Assembly (NCBI RefSeq): GCF_024666525.1
Contig: NZ_CP088294.1
Location: 2,728,001 to 2,792,000 of the forward strand
Reading direction: 5' to 3'
From: Pseudomonas sp. J452
GTDB lineage: Bacteria > Pseudomonadota > Gammaproteobacteria > Pseudomonadales > Pseudomonadaceae
DNA: 64,000 bases
Of the stretch, positions 18,248 to 32,000 are shown one piece after another (position 1 is the stretch's first letter; the number at the start of each line of letters is the position of its first letter). Below the pieces are notes generated by a model, which had not been told where the DNA came from, did not search any database, and saw nothing but the letters and a program-made list of their open reading frames with translations. The position numbers and the translations under genes were made by a program.

Positions 18248-19603
18248 TTACTTCATTTCCGGCAGGCGCGCCTCACTTTTGATTTCGGTGAGTGCTACAG
18301 CTTCAGCCGGGAGTACGACGTTCTGCTTCTTCAGCAGATCGCCCGTGGCGGAGATCACGCGGTACATGGAGAACTCTTCGGTGTAGCGCACCTCGGTGTA
18401 ACGGCGGTTGGCGGTGAAGAGTTCGTTTTCACTGTCCAGCAGGTCGAGCAGGGTGCGTTGGCCGAGGCTGAACTGCTGCTGATACGCCTCGCGTACGCGT
18501 GAGGTGTAATCAGCATAGTCGCGCGCCTTGGGAGTTTGCAGGCGGGCGTTCTCCATGGCGTTCCAGGCCAGGGCCAGGTTCTCGTTGAGAACGCGCAGGG
18601 CATTGTTGCGAATGTCCATCGACTGGTTGATCTGGTGCGCCGCTGATTGCAGGCGGGCCTTGTCGCGCAGGCCGTTGAACAGGTTGTAGTTCATCACCAC
18701 GGCGGCACGCCAGGTGTTGTAGTGGCCTTCATCGCCCTGGGTGTTGTCATCGGCGGTGGTGGCCAGCTCCAGATCGAAGCGCGGGTAGAAGGGCGACTTG
18801 GCCACTTCATACTGCTTCTCTGCGGCATACACATCGGCTTGTGCCGATTTCAGGTAAGGGTTGTTGTCCATTACCGTTTGCCGGGCAACGCCCAGATCCT
18901 CGGGGACTTCACCCTTGATCGTGCCTGGTTGCTCCAGCTCGTCGGGCATGCGTCCGGTAGCGCTGAAGAAGTTGGCTTCGGCGTCGGCGAGGTTGACTTG
19001 TTCGGTGTAGAGGTTGTTCTCCGCCAGTGCCAAACGCGCTTCGGACTGATCGAGGTCGGCAGTGCTGCCCACGCCCCGCTCGCTACGCAGGCGGATCTGA
19101 TCATGGATGCGCTGGTGGGCCTGCAGGTTGTTCTCGGCCAGGGTCACCATTTCGCGGCGCTTGAGTATGTCCAGGTAGACCTCGACGGTACGCAGGGCCA
19201 GGCTCTCGGAGGTGCCTAATACATAGTAGGCGCGGGAGTTCACCACGGCTTCAGTGCGCGCCACCTCGTTTGGGGTGTTGAAACCATCGAACAGCATCTG
19301 CCGCAGGCGCAGTTCGGCGTCGCGGTAGTTCAGGGTTTCCTTGTTGTGATCGCCAAGAGCACGAGTGCTTGGGCTGTCGGTTTGCTCGCGACCATAGCCG
19401 GCTAGCAGATCGACGGTTGGCAGGTAGCCGCCCTTGGCAACCTTGACCTCTTCATCGGAGACAAGGCGGTCATTCATGCTGGCGTGCAGTTCGGGGTGGT
19501 TGTCTACCGTGCTTTGAATCGCCTCGGAGAGGGTCATTGCCTGTGCCTGGGTACAGGCAATCGCTAGCAATATGCCTTGGCAGAGCGGTGTAAGAACGCG
19601 CAT
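18248..19603 (-). CDS. lapE: LapE, TolC-like outer-membrane secretion pore
   Basis: TolC/AggA-type outer-membrane channel of 451 residues. LapA is thought to stay threaded through it until LapG cuts its anchor. A signal peptide (MRVLTPLCQGILLAIACTQA) precedes two structural repeats of long helices: MTLSEAIQSTVDNHPEL near the start, and LAWNAMENARLQ with QQQFSLGQRTLLDLLDSENE in the second repeat. ATG 19603 follows AAGGAG; the frame is open further upstream but lacks a start signal there. First gene of lapEBC and divergent from lapA. It is the only outer-membrane export pore in the window, though two inner-membrane pumps are present. Confidence 0.93.
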   Translation of the reverse strand: MRVLTPLCQGILLAIACTQAQAMTLSEAIQSTVDNHPELHASMNDRLVSDEEVKVAKGGYLPTVDLLAGYGREQTDSPSTRALGDHNKETLNYRDAELRLRQMLFDGFNTPNEVARTEAVVNSRAYYVLGTSESLALRTVEVYLDILKRREMVTLAENNLQAHQRIHDQIRLRSERGVGSTADLDQSEARLALAENNLYTEQVNLADAEANFFSATGRMPDELEQPGTIKGEVPEDLGVARQTVMDNNPYLKSAQADVYAAEKQYEVAKSPFYPRFDLELATTADDNTQGDEGHYNTWRAAVVMNYNLFNGLRDKARLQSAAHQINQSMDIRNNALRVLNENLALAWNAMENARLQTPKARDYADYTSRVREAYQQQFSLGQRTLLDLLDSENELFTANRRYTEVRYTEEFSMYRVISATGDLLKKQNVVLPAEAVALTEIKSEARLPEMK

Positions 19604-19640
19604 GGGGTAGTTCTCCTTATTTATATGCTCAGTTCCTGTC

Positions 19641-19654
19641 GCCAGAATATTGAC
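19641..19654 (-). promoter_or_regulatory. Candidate FleQ box
   Basis: The minus strand reads GTCAATATTCTGGC. Against the published FleQ consensus GTCaNTAAAtTGAC, the first half matches fully and the second half partly. It lies 38 bases upstream of lapE. FleQ control of lap genes is known in other pseudomonads, but this site is only a match by eye. Confidence 0.3.
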
Positions 19655-19765
19655 GCTTTCCCTGAAAAAGCGTTTCAGGTCTGTAACATCACAGCTAAGA
19701 ACATCTTTAAGAGTAGCTAAGAAAAAATTGGCGCAAGATTTATGAGAAAAAAGTCTTATGCACTC

Positions 19766-19781
19766 TGTGAAAACCAGCACA
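19766..19781. promoter_or_regulatory. Candidate Vfr/CRP-type site
   Basis: TGTGA-N6-GCACA differs from the CRP consensus TGTGA-N6-TCACA by one base. It is 160-290 bases from either divergent start codon. Confidence 0.3.
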
Positions 19782-20058
19782 TTGTTTCCCCTGTAAGCCG
19801 CGAGAAATGAGGCTTTCAGCTCATTTTGCGGTGAAGGTTGGTGGTCAAGCGCAGTTTGGAGCATAAGGGCGAAGAGGTATCTGAGGGAATAGGTCGGTGC
19901 AGTTGGGGCGACACTTTTTTGTCGCGTTGGCGAAATGGGTTGATAGCACCGTAGCTTTTTCCGGCAATTTTCTTCGCACAATCCTCTGATTCGAAAGGCG
20001 ATTGACCCTTTTGAAACGTGTCGGCAGCGGCCGACGGTGTGGTGTGGAGGAAGGAATC

Positions 20059-23000
20059 ATGGCTACTTTGATTGGTGTCGTCAGCCAGGTTGTCGGCGAG
20101 GTCTATGCGGTAGCTGGCGACGGAACGCGTCGGCCGCTAGTCGAGGGTGATCGTGTCTATGCCGGTGAGCAGCTTGTAACCGGTGCCAGCGGTGCGATTG
20201 CCATCACCATGACCAACGGTCAGGAACTGACCGTTGGGCGCGATAGCAGTCTGACCCTCAACGAGCAGATGCTCGCCGGCGCAGAGGGTACGCCTCCTGC
20301 TTCACCTGAAGATGCGGCCCCTGCCGCTCCCTCCGATTCCGAACTGACTGATGTCGAACAATTGCAGGCTGCGATCGAGGCGGGTGTCGACCCGACCCTT
20401 GAGGGCGAAGCGACTGCTGCTGGTCCCGGTGCAGGCGGCGGTGGTGCTGGTGGTGCTGGTGGCATAGGTGGCGGCCATAGCTTTGTACTGCTCGGCGAGA
20501 CCGGCGGTGCACTCGATCCGGTTATCGGTTTCCCCACCGAGGGGCTGAGTAGTGGTCCGGAGTTCCCGGATGCCGAACCCATTGTGACCCCTGACCCGGA
20601 AGCGCCGGTTGTAATACCGGATTTCACCCCGGACATCGACATCGAATACGAGGACGAGAGCGGTACGCTGGTTGCCGGGCCGGCCATTGTTGACGAGGAA
20701 GGGCTGGCCGATGGCACCAACCCTGGCAGCAATGCCGAGCAGGCCAGCGGTACGATCATTATCGATTCGCCGGATGGCATTTCTGTACTGGAAATCCAGG
20801 ACGTCAATGGTAACTGGATAGATGTAACCGATGGCGGCGTAGTGCAGGGGCAGTATGGGACCCTGACGGTGGATGCAGCCGGTAACTGGACCTATACCCT
20901 TAGTGATAACACCTTCGACCACAGCAATCCTAACGCCACGGGTGCAGCTGATCAGGTTGGCGAAAGCTTCCCTGTGCGGATGTTCGACCTTGATGGTGAT
21001 GTATCGCCTACGGTGTCTATTGATGTGCTGGTCAACGACGATGGCCCGATTCTGCTAGAGGGCGAGGGCGCACTGGTCTCTGCCGTTGTCGATGAAGACG
21101 AAACCTCTGATGGCATCAGCGATGGCGACGGCGTTACCAACTCGGTTTCCGGTGGTGCCGGTACCCTCACCGCACTGGTCAACTTCGGTGCCGATGGCGT
21201 TGGCAGCTTTGGTCTGAGTGGAAGCCCGGCTGCTATCGCCTCTCTGGAGGCACAAGGTCTGACCTCGGGTGGAGTCGCGCTGACCTACAGCGTCGTTGGC
21301 AATGTGCTGACCGCTTCGGCAGGTGGTGAAACCATTTTCACCCTGCAGGTGGGTGGTAACGGCAGTTACAGCTTCACTCTGGTTGGTCAGCTCGATCATC
21401 CGACCCCAGATGGCAATGACGATGAACTGCTCGATTCGGGCATCGACTTCTCTGGCGTGCTGGCCGCGACTGATGGTGACGGTGACTCGGTGGGAACCTT
21501 CAACCAAGGTAGCTTCGTCATCAATGTTGAGGACGATGTGCCGCAACTGGTGGAGTTGCGCGAAGTTGGCGTAATCGCGCAGGTACAGGAGGACGCACTG
21601 ACCACTGCTGGTGGTGCCCCCTATGAAGGCAATGACGAGGGTGGCCAGGTAACCACCGTCAGTGGCGGCCCAGGTACTCTTTCGGCCTTGGTCGATTTTG
21701 GTGCCGATGGCCCTGGTGGTTTTGGTCTGTCCGCTGATGTCAGCTCGCTGGATGCCCAATCCCTGAGTAGTGGCGGCATAGCGCTGAGCTATAGCGTCGT
21801 AGGTAATGTGCTGACCGCTTCGGCAGGTGGCGAGACCATCTTTACCCTGACCGTGAACCCGGATGGTAGCTTCAGCTTTGTACTCAGCGGTCCGCTTGAT
21901 CACCCGGACCAGGATGGCAATGACTCCGAAGATCTCCCCGGCCTGGGTATCGACTTCTCTGCAGTACTGACTGCGGTAGATGGAGATGGCGACCCGCTGC
22001 CTGGCGGCTTCCCACCGGGTAGTTTCGCTATCGATGTTGAGGATGATGTGCCCGAGTTGGCCGGCAACCCTGAACAGGAAGAAGGTGGTTTGCTCTCGGT
22101 CAGTGGCCAGGTGCATGAAGATGCTCTGAGCCTGGGTGATGGTGCGCCCTACGAGGGCAATAACGACAGCCTGGGGCAAACCACTACGGCCAGTGCTCCG
22201 GATGGCACCTTGTCGGCCCTGGTCAACTTTGGTGCTGATGGCCCAGGCAGCTTCGGTCTGTCGACCGATGTCAGCTCGCTTGATACGCAGGGGCTGAGTA
22301 GTGGCGGTATCGCTCTGACTTACAACGTAGTGGGCAATGTACTGACGGCCTCTGCCGGTGGTGAAACCATCTTCACCCTGACCGTGACAGCCGGAGGTGG
22401 CTACGAATTTGTGCTCAGCGGCCCGCTGGATCATCCCAACGCCGATGGCGATGACAGCGAAAATATCAATGGCCTGGGCGTCGATTTTTCCGGAATTCTT
22501 ACGGCTACCGATGGAGATGGCGACCCCTTGGGCGCTGGTTTTCCGCGCGGTAGCTTCACCGTCAACATTGAAGACGATGTACCGCGGCCGGTGGTGGACG
22601 GTGAGGCCGGTGTGCACGCAGCTGTGCAGGAAGATGCATTGACATTGGGCGATGGTGCGCCCCATGAAGGCAATGATGAAGGTGGTCAGAGCACTACCAT
22701 TACCGCGCCTGACGGCACGCTGTCCGGCCTGGTTGAATTCGGCGCGGATGGCCCCGGTAGTTTCGGTCTGTCGACGGATGTCAGTTCACTCGATACACAG
22801 AACCTGAGCAGTGGTGGTGTGCCCCTGACCTACGATGTGGTCGGCAATGTGCTGACCGCCTCAGCTGGTGGTGAAACGATTTTCACCCTGACTGTGACGG
22901 CTGGTGGCGGCTACGAGTTTGTCCTCGAAGGCCCACTCGACCATCCGATGATGGATGGCAATGACAGTGAAACCCTTGTGGGTCTGGGCATCGACTTCTC

Positions 23001-26000
23001 ACACATGATCACTGTCACCGATGGCGACGGCGACCCCATGCTGGTAGCACTGCCAGAGGACAGCTTTACCATCGATGTGGAAGACGATGTACCCGAACTG
23101 GACAGTGTTGAAGGCAAGCAGCCCACGGTGAATGCCGTGGTACACGAGGATGCTTTGGCGGTGGGCGATGGTGCGCCCTATGAAGGCAACGATGAAGGTG
23201 GTCAGACAACGAGCATCACTGCGCCCGACGGTACCCTCTCGGCGATGGTCGAGTTCGGTGCGGATGGCCCCGGTAGCTTCGGTCTGTCGACGGATGTCAG
23301 CTCGCTCAATACACAGAACCTGAGCAGCGGTGGTGTGCCGCTGACCTACAACGTGGTCGGCAATGTGCTGACGGCCTCGGCCGGTGGTGAAACGATCTTC
23401 ACCCTGACCGTGACGGCCGGTGGTGGCTACGAGTTTGTCCTCGAAGGACCGATCGACCACCCGATGACCGATGGCAATGACAGTGAAACCCTCGCAGGCC
23501 TGGGTATCGACTTCTCCGCGCTACTGACCGCCACCGATGGTGACGGCGACCCTCTGGTCAATGGTTTTCCCCAAGGCAGCTTCACGGTCGATGTGGAAGA
23601 TGACGTACCAGAGCTGGCTGGTAGTGAGCGCGAACATCCGACCGTCAATAGTGCCGTGCAAGAGGATGCATTGAGCCTTGGGGATGGCGCGCCCCATGAG
23701 GGCAACGATGAGGGTGGTCAAAGCACTAGCATCACCGCACCTGACGGCACCCTGTCGGCAATGGTTGAGTTCGGTGCCGATGGCCCCGGCAGCTTCGGCT
23801 TGTCGACCGATGTCAGCTCGCTCGTTACACAGGACCTGAGCAGCGGTGGTGTGCCGCTGACCTATAACGTGGTCGGCAATGTGCTGACGGCCTCGGCCGG
23901 TGGCGAGACCATCTTCACCTTGACTGTGACGGCGGGTGGCGGCTACGAGTTTGTCCTCGAAGGCCCGATCGATCATCCGGTTATGGATGGCAATGACAGC
24001 GAAAGCTTGCCCGGCCTGGGCATTGATTTCTCCGCGGTACTGACCGTCACCGACGGCGATGGTGACCCTCTGGTCGGCGGTTTCCCGTCAGGCAGCTTCA
24101 CCATCGATATCGAGGATGACGTACCGCGCGATGCTGTGGGCGAAGGCTCGACCATCAATGGTCTGGTCCATGAGGATGTTCTCAGCACCGGCTCCGGAGC
24201 ACCTTATCAGGGCAATCCCGAAGGGCTTGGGCAAACCACCACGATCAGTGGCGGTACTGGCGCGCTGCATGCGCTGGTCAGCTTTGGCGCAGACGGTCCC
24301 GGTACGTTCAACCTGTCCAGTGATGTCAGCTCGCTTGATCTACAGGCTCTGACTTCCGAAGGCACGCCATTGAGCTACAGCGTGGTGGGCGATGTGCTCA
24401 CGGCCACTGCCAATGGCAACACCATCTTTACCCTGACAGTGAGTGATGACGGCAGCTATGAGTTTGTCCTCGGTGGTCCTATCGATCATCCAGTGGCAGA
24501 TGGCACCCTCGATGGTGAGCAGCTGGCAGGTTTGGGTATCGACTTCTCTGCTCTGCTGATCGCCACCGATGGCGATGGCGATCCTCTGGCTGCGGGCTTC
24601 CCTGCGGGCAGCTTCACCGTCAATGTTCAGGATGATGTGCCTCTGCCAACGCAGGACGACCAGGCGGATATCAACCTGGTTGTTCAGGAAGATGCCTTGA
24701 CCCTGGGTGGTGGTGCCCCCTACGAGGGTAACGAGGAGGGCGTTGGCCAGAGCACTACGGTTTCTGGTGGGCCGGGTGCGCTCTTTGCGCTGATCGACTT
24801 TGGTGCCGATGGCCCGGGTACGGTTGGCCTGTCTAGCGATGTCAGCTCGCTGACCTTGCAGGCGTTGACCTCTGAAGGTACGGCGCTGAGCTACAGCGTG
24901 GTCGGTGGAGTGCTGACTGCTACGGCTAATGGCAACACGATATTCACACTCACTATTGGGGGCGATGGCAGTTACGAGTTCGTCCTCAGTGGGCCGCTGG
25001 ATCACCCGGTCGCTGATAGCGCCCTGGACGGTGAAACCCTTGCGGGCTTGGGTATCGACTTCTCGAAGATGATTACCGCCACCGATGGTGACGATGACCC
25101 GATGGTGATTGCCTTGCCCAATGGCAGCTTCGCTATCGATGTCGAAGATGATGTGCCCGAGGCTCGTGACATCGGTCAGCGGCCGTGGGTCAGCAATCAG
25201 GTCGATGAGGATGAGCTGCCGGCTGGTATCGGCGATGGCGATGGGGTCAACACCGTTGCTAACGGTGGGGCCGGTGCCCTGTATGCAGCAATCAATTTCG
25301 GTGCCGATGGCCCGGGTACGATCGGCTTGTCCAACAGCCCGGCTGGTATCGCGGCCATGGAAGCCCAAGGGCTGACCTCCGGTGGTGTGGCACTGAGCTT
25401 CGCAGTGGTGGGTAATCTGCTCACCGCCACAGCTGGCGCAGAGCCCATCTTCACCTTGCAGGTGAACCCGGATGGCAGCTACACCTTCACCCTGCTTGGC
25501 CCGCTGGATCACCCGGTGGCCGATGGCACGCCGGCCGGCGATAACGAACAGCTTGGTTCGCCGATCGACTTCTCGGCCTTGATTACCGCGACCGATGGCG
25601 ACAATGACCCGCTCAGCGGCTTGAATCCGGGCAGCTTCGTGATTCAGGTGGAAGACGACATCCCAGTCGCCATGCCACTGCAGTACGACCAGACGCAGCA
25701 ACCGATCCCACTGGTTTCCGGTCAGGTGGATGAGGATGAATTGCCCGGCGGCATCGCTGACGGTGACGCTACCGGCACCAGTACCAGTGCGCCTGACGGC
25801 ACCCTGGACGCCTTGGTCAACTTTGGCGCTGACGGCGCTGGCGACTTCGGCCTGAGCGACGACCCGCTGGACATCGCGACCCTCGAAGCCCAGGGGCTGA
25901 CCTCGGACGGTACGCCACTGACGTTCTCGGTGGTGGGCAATGTGCTGACTGCCATGGCCGGTGTCGATCCGGTCTTCACCCTGACCGTGACGGCAGGTGG

Positions 26001-29000
26001 CGGTTATTCCTTCGAACTGCTCGGGCCGCTGGATCACCCTCTGCCAGGTAGCACCGACGATGGCCAGTTGCTCGGCCTGCCGATCGATTTCTCCGGCGTG
26101 CTGACCGCCACCGATGGCGACGGCGACCCGGTCGACGGTTTCGTACCCGGCAGCTTCGTCATCAATGTCGAGGACGACGTGCCTGAGGCTCAGGACGACT
26201 ACGCCGTGGTGGAGTCTGGGCAACCGCTCGACGTCAACGCAGTGTTCGTGCTGGACTTCAGCGGCAGCATCGACAACACCGAGCTGAACCAGATGCTGGA
26301 GGCCGTGCGTGCCGCGGCTCAGGCGTTGTTCAATGGCGCGTCCGACGTCAACGTGCAGATCGTGGCCTTCTCCGGCACGGCCCTGTCCTATCCGGTGATC
26401 AGCGACTTCGCCAGCTTCTCCGCGCTGATCGACAGCATCAATCCGGATGACGGCGGAACCCGGCCGTTCAATGGTAATACCGACTTCACCGCCGCCATCG
26501 AAGAAACCATGAGTGACTACACGCCGATTCCGGGGTGGAGCAACCAGGTGTTCTTCATCAGCGACGGCAATCCCAACGAGCAGCTGGGCACTGGAGGTAA
26601 TTCCCTCGAGGACGACACCGCCAGCGACTGGCTGGACTTCATCAACGATAACGACCTCAACGTCACCACCATCGGCGTGGGTGGCGGCATCGACGAGGAT
26701 CGGCTGCAGGATGTCGATCTCGATGGCAGCGGGGCACCGATTCTGGTGGGTGACTTCGACGACCTGATCGATGCCCTGCTGGATGCCGTTCTCGGTGGCC
26801 TGGTGGACGGTAATGTGCTTGAGGGCAACGATGAAGCACCGAATACAAGTGATGACGACGCCTTTGGTGCCGATGGCCCCGGGCAGATCCTCTCCATCGA
26901 GATCAATGGCACCACCTACACCTGGGACGGCACGGCTGATGGTGACGAACAGCTGACCGATATCGCTACTGCGGAAGGCGGCAAGTTGAGCTTCAACTTC
27001 GCCACCGGCGCCTGGAGCTATCAGGCTGCTGGGGATATCGATGGCGACAAGACCGAGACCTTCGAGTACGTGATCGTCGATAACGACGGCGACCCCTCGA
27101 CCGCAACCCTGACGATCCACGTCGAAGACACCGGTCCGGTTGAGGGCTATGTGGATGAAGACAATCTGCCCGACGGCATCGACGACCTGGATAGCGTCAC
27201 CGATGTTGCCACCGGTACTGTGGCCGACTTGGTGGTAGGGCCGGATGCGGGTTCGCATTTCACCCTGTCCACCGACGCCAGTGGCGTTACCCCGGCCACC
27301 TCGGGTGGCGTGGCCCTGGTTTACACCGTGCTTGGCGATACCCTGACGGCTACGGCCGGCCCGGCTGGTCCGGTGGTGTTCACCCTGCAGGTAGCGGATG
27401 ACGGCAGCTATACCTTCAATCTGGAGCAGTCTCTGGACCATCCTCTGGATGGTAGCGATGACAATCAGCTGTTGACTCTCGACTTCACCAGCATCCTGCA
27501 GGCCAACGATGGCAGCGATCCGCTGACTCTGTCGGGTGACTTCCTGATCCACGTCGAGGATGACGTGCCGTTGATCGATGTCGGCCGCAGTGGGCAGGAT
27601 GCCGACGATCTCAATACCCAGGATGCCGAGACCATTGGGGCTGGGGTTTCCGATACCGCGACCAGTGACTTCAGCGGCGCTTTCACGGCGACGCCCAACC
27701 ACGGAGCCGATGGCCCCGGCGCGGTGACCTGGAGTTACTCCATGGCGCTGCTGGTGGCCGAGGGTACGCTGTCCGGGCTGAGCAGCGATGGCAATGCCAT
27801 CCGCCTCTACCAGGACGGCAGTGGGCAGATAGTGGGTTCCACCGCAGGCAGCGAAGGTGCGATCACTCTCGGCAACACCATCTTCACTCTGTCGGTGGAC
27901 AGCGCTACCGGCCTGGTCACCCTGACCCAGCGCCAGGAGATCGACCATGACCTGCCGGGCGATACCAGCAACTACGATGCCCAGGAAGCCGTACTCAATG
28001 CTGGATTGGTGGGCCTGAAGGGTACTGCCACCATCACCGACTACGACCAGGACACTGACAGCGACAGCCTGACCCTGGATCTGGGCGGCAAAGTGCTGTT
28101 CGATGACGATGGCCCGAGCATCAGCCTGGGCTTCGGCCAGAACACCGAAGTCCTCAATACCCAGGATGCCGAGACTATCGGCGGCGCCTCGGACAGTGAC
28201 AGCGACAGCTTCTCCAGCGCGTTCAGTGTGACCAGCTCCAGCTACGGTGCAGATGGTCCTGGCACCGTGAGTGCCAGCTATGCGCTGGTGCTGTTGGCAG
28301 CGGAGGGCAGTTCGTCCGGCCTCAGCAGTGATGGCGCGACCATCTACCTCTATGAGACGGGTGGGGTGATCTACGGTTCGACTTCCGCCACCGAAGGGGG
28401 TGTCGATCCAAGCAACACCATCTTCAGCCTGTCGGTGAATGGCTCTGGTCAGGTAACCCTGACTCAGTTCGAGGAGGTCGACCACAGCCTGCCGGGCGTC
28501 GGCAGTAACTATGAAGCGCAGGAAGCTCTGCTTGGTGCGGGGCTGGTGGGCCTGAAAGGCACTGTCGTCATCACCGATGATGATGGTGATAGCGCCACCG
28601 ACAACAAGACCCTCGATCTCGGTGGCCGGGTAGCCTTCGACGACCATGGACCGAGCATCAGCGTGGTCTTCGGCACTGCACCGAATCCGTCGCTGAACAC
28701 CCAGGATGCCCAGACCATAGGCGGGGCTTCCGATACCGACTCCGGCAGCTTCTCGGGTGCCTTCGTCGTAACGCCCAACCATGGCGCGGATGGCCCCGGT
28801 ACGGTCACTCAGACCTACAGCCTCAACCTGCTGGCAGGTGGTAACGGCCCGCTGGCATCCGGCATGAACAGTGCCGCCGGCCCAATCTATCTGTACAAGA
28901 TCGGTGGTGAGATCGTCGGTTCCTCGTCGGCATCCCTGGTAGGGGTAGCAGTGGGCAACACTGTCTTCTCACTGGCGGTAGATGCCGGAACCGGGCAGGT

Positions 29001-32000
29001 GACCCTGACCCAGTTCCAGGAGATCTCCCACGATCTGCCAGGCGCCAACAGCAACTACAGCAATCAGGAAGAAGTGCTGCTGGCCGGCAAGATCGGCCTG
29101 ACCCTCACTGCGACCATTACCGACGGTGACGGCGACTTCGCCAGTGCCGACAAGACCCTGGATCTCGGTGGCAAGATTGCCTTCGACGACGACGGTCCGT
29201 CCGTGGGCAGCAACCTCATGGTGCAACTGGACGATGATGCACTGACCAATGGCATCCCAGGCGGACCTGGTGGTACCGACGATGCCAACGGACTCAATAC
29301 CGGTGGCGCTCTCGTTCACAACTTCGGTGCCGATGGTGCTGGTACGGTGCAATGGCTGACCACGGGAGCTCCGCTAGGCTTCACCTATGAAGCCGGTCCT
29401 GCGGGTTCGCTGCTGGTCAAACAGGGCACCACCACAGTCCTGACGGTGACGCTGAACAGCGCCACGGGTGCCTACAACGTCACTCAGAACGCGCCGATCC
29501 AGCATGCCGATGCCGACCTGGAGAACAATCAGGCGTTCACCCTGAACTATCAGGTGACCGACAAGGATGGTGACAAGGCCGATGGCACCCTGTCGATCAA
29601 CGTCGACGACGACACCCCAGTGGCTCAGGACGATCATGCGGTGGCCCAGGACAGCAATACCGAGGACATCAACCTGGTGTTCGTACTGGACTTCAGCGGC
29701 AGTATCAGCAATACCGAGCTGAACCAGATGCTGGATGCCGTGCGCACCGCTGGCCAGGCGCTGTTCTCCAGCGCCACGGGCGATGTGAAGATCCAGTTGG
29801 TAGTGTTCTCGGAAAGTGCGCTGTCGTACGGTCCGTTCACCACCGCGGCGTCGTTCACTACCCAAGTCAATGCCCTCAACCCATCCGAGGTGGGCGGCGT
29901 TCGTCCCAATACCATCGGCAATGGCACTGACTTCACCGATGCCATCGAGAAGGCCATGGACGACTATGATCCGCTGCCGGGCTGGAGCAATCAGGTCGTC
30001 TTCGTCAGTGACGGTAACCCCAACCAGCAGACCGGCCCTGGTGGCACCTCACTGCTGGCTGGCACGGCCACTGACTGGAACACCTTCCTCAACAATCCGG
30101 CCAACCCCGTCAATGTCACCACCATCGGTATCGGTGACGGCATCATCGATGCCCGCCTGGAGGATGTGGATCTTGACGCCAACCCGAACAAGGATCCGCT
30201 GCGGGTAGATGACTTCGACGAGCTGGTTGACACCCTGCTCGACGCGGTGCTCGGTGCGGTGGTCAACGGCAACGTCCTGCTGGGCGACAACAACGCTGTT
30301 GGCGGTGGCGATGATGACGCCTTTGGTGCCGATGGCCCTGGCCGGATCCTGTCCATCGAGGTCGATGGCACCACCTATACCTGGGATGGCATTGCCGACG
30401 GCGATCACCTGTTGACCAATGTCGCAACGGATCTGGGCGGCACCTTCTCCTTCAACTTCACCACTGGCGCCTGGACTTATCGGGCTCCCTCGAACGTCAT
30501 CGGTGATCAGGCCGAGAGCTTCGAGTACGTCATCGTGGACAAGGACGGCGACCCTTCGACAGCGACCCTCAGCATCCATGTCGAAGACACCGCTCCGGTG
30601 ATCGGCAAGGTCGACGAGGATGAGCTGCCCGGCGGCATTACCGACAACGACGGTCAGACCACTACGGTTTCCGGTAGTTTGGTCGAGCTGCTGGTGGGCA
30701 CCAACAGTGGGCAGTTCAGCCTGGACAACACGCCGACCGGTATGCCAGTGCTGACCTCGGACGGGGTTGCCGTTACCTATGGCTTCTCTGGTAATACGCT
30801 GACGGCGATGGCTGGGGCGACCAGCATCTTCACCTTGGTGGTGCAGAGCAATGGCGCCTACACCTTCACCCTGCTCGGGCCGCTGGATCACCCCGGTGCC
30901 AATGGCGATGACAACGAGATCCTGACGCTGAACCTTACCGGGGCCATACAGGCTTCCGATGGCGTCAACCCGCTGCCGCTGGCAGGTAGTCTGTTGATCC
31001 AGGTCGAGGATGATGTGCCGGCCATCCTGGCTACTTCCAATCTGGTGTACGCCAACAGCAGCAATCCGGCAGGGGGCACAGGGATTTTTGACTACAGCAC
31101 CGGAGCCGATACCCGTGGTACTGGCCCGTTCAGTGCAGCCGATTCGGACTTCAAGACGATTAGCCTGAGCGGCACTGTCGGCGGCACGGCCATCAGCTCG
31201 CAGTCGGTGACCTGGCTGTCGGAGAGCGCCACCACGGCAACCTTCGAGGTCGAGTTCAGGTATGCGCCGAATCCGGCCACCCCAGGGACGACTGTTGAGG
31301 CCACAGGTACGCTGGTGTTCGACAAGGTCAACGGCACCTATACGGTATCGTTGAGCGAACCGGTCGAGGGCTTCAGTGTCCTGAAAACCAGTGCGTCGCT
31401 GAGCATCACGGGCTACGAGTCGGGTGGCAATGTGCTGGATAACACCCAACCGGCCGTGTCGGTGGCACAACTGGACAATGACTTCTATGTCCAGTTCCGC
31501 AGCGCCGCGGAGCCAGGAGCAGGCACCGGTGGCAATAACCTGCAGACGGGTGGGGTTGACACCAGCATATACGTCAACGGTGAGCAGTTCACCCAGGCGG
31601 CTTCCTGGGTCAGTGTCTCGAATACGGCGAACGGTGTGGGCGGCGACACCATCGGCAAGGGTGAGGTGCTGGATCTGACATTCCATACCACCAACCCGAC
31701 CGGCACCGTGGTGGCCAATCCCGATGGTCGGGCGGAGGGCGTCTACCTCAAGTTCGACGGTATCAACAGCGAAGACCTGGTGGTGGTGCTGAAGCTGATT
31801 GGCGACGGTGGCGTAAAAACCACCCGGGCTCTGGTGATCAGCAATAGCGATATCGCCACATCCGGTAGTAGTGCAGCAACACTGGCGGCACTGTTGGCCT
31901 ACGGCATCACGCTGGATAACAACGATGGTGCCATCGTTATTGAGCGCAATGACTACAACGGCGTGGGTGAAAACTGGCAGATCTACGGTGCGCAGATTCT

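Larger units (their letters stand above)
19604..20058. promoter_or_regulatory. Divergent lapE/lapA control region
   Basis: A 455-bp AT-richer gap between divergent lapE and lapA. It should carry both promoters and c-di-GMP-linked regulation. Two candidate sites are listed separately. No gene is supportable here. Confidence 0.6.

Noticed and set aside
24340-28782. Minus-strand open frame of 1480 codons opposite lapA
   Set aside because: A by-product of high GC and repeated codon choice in lapA; no ribosome site or recognisable domain.
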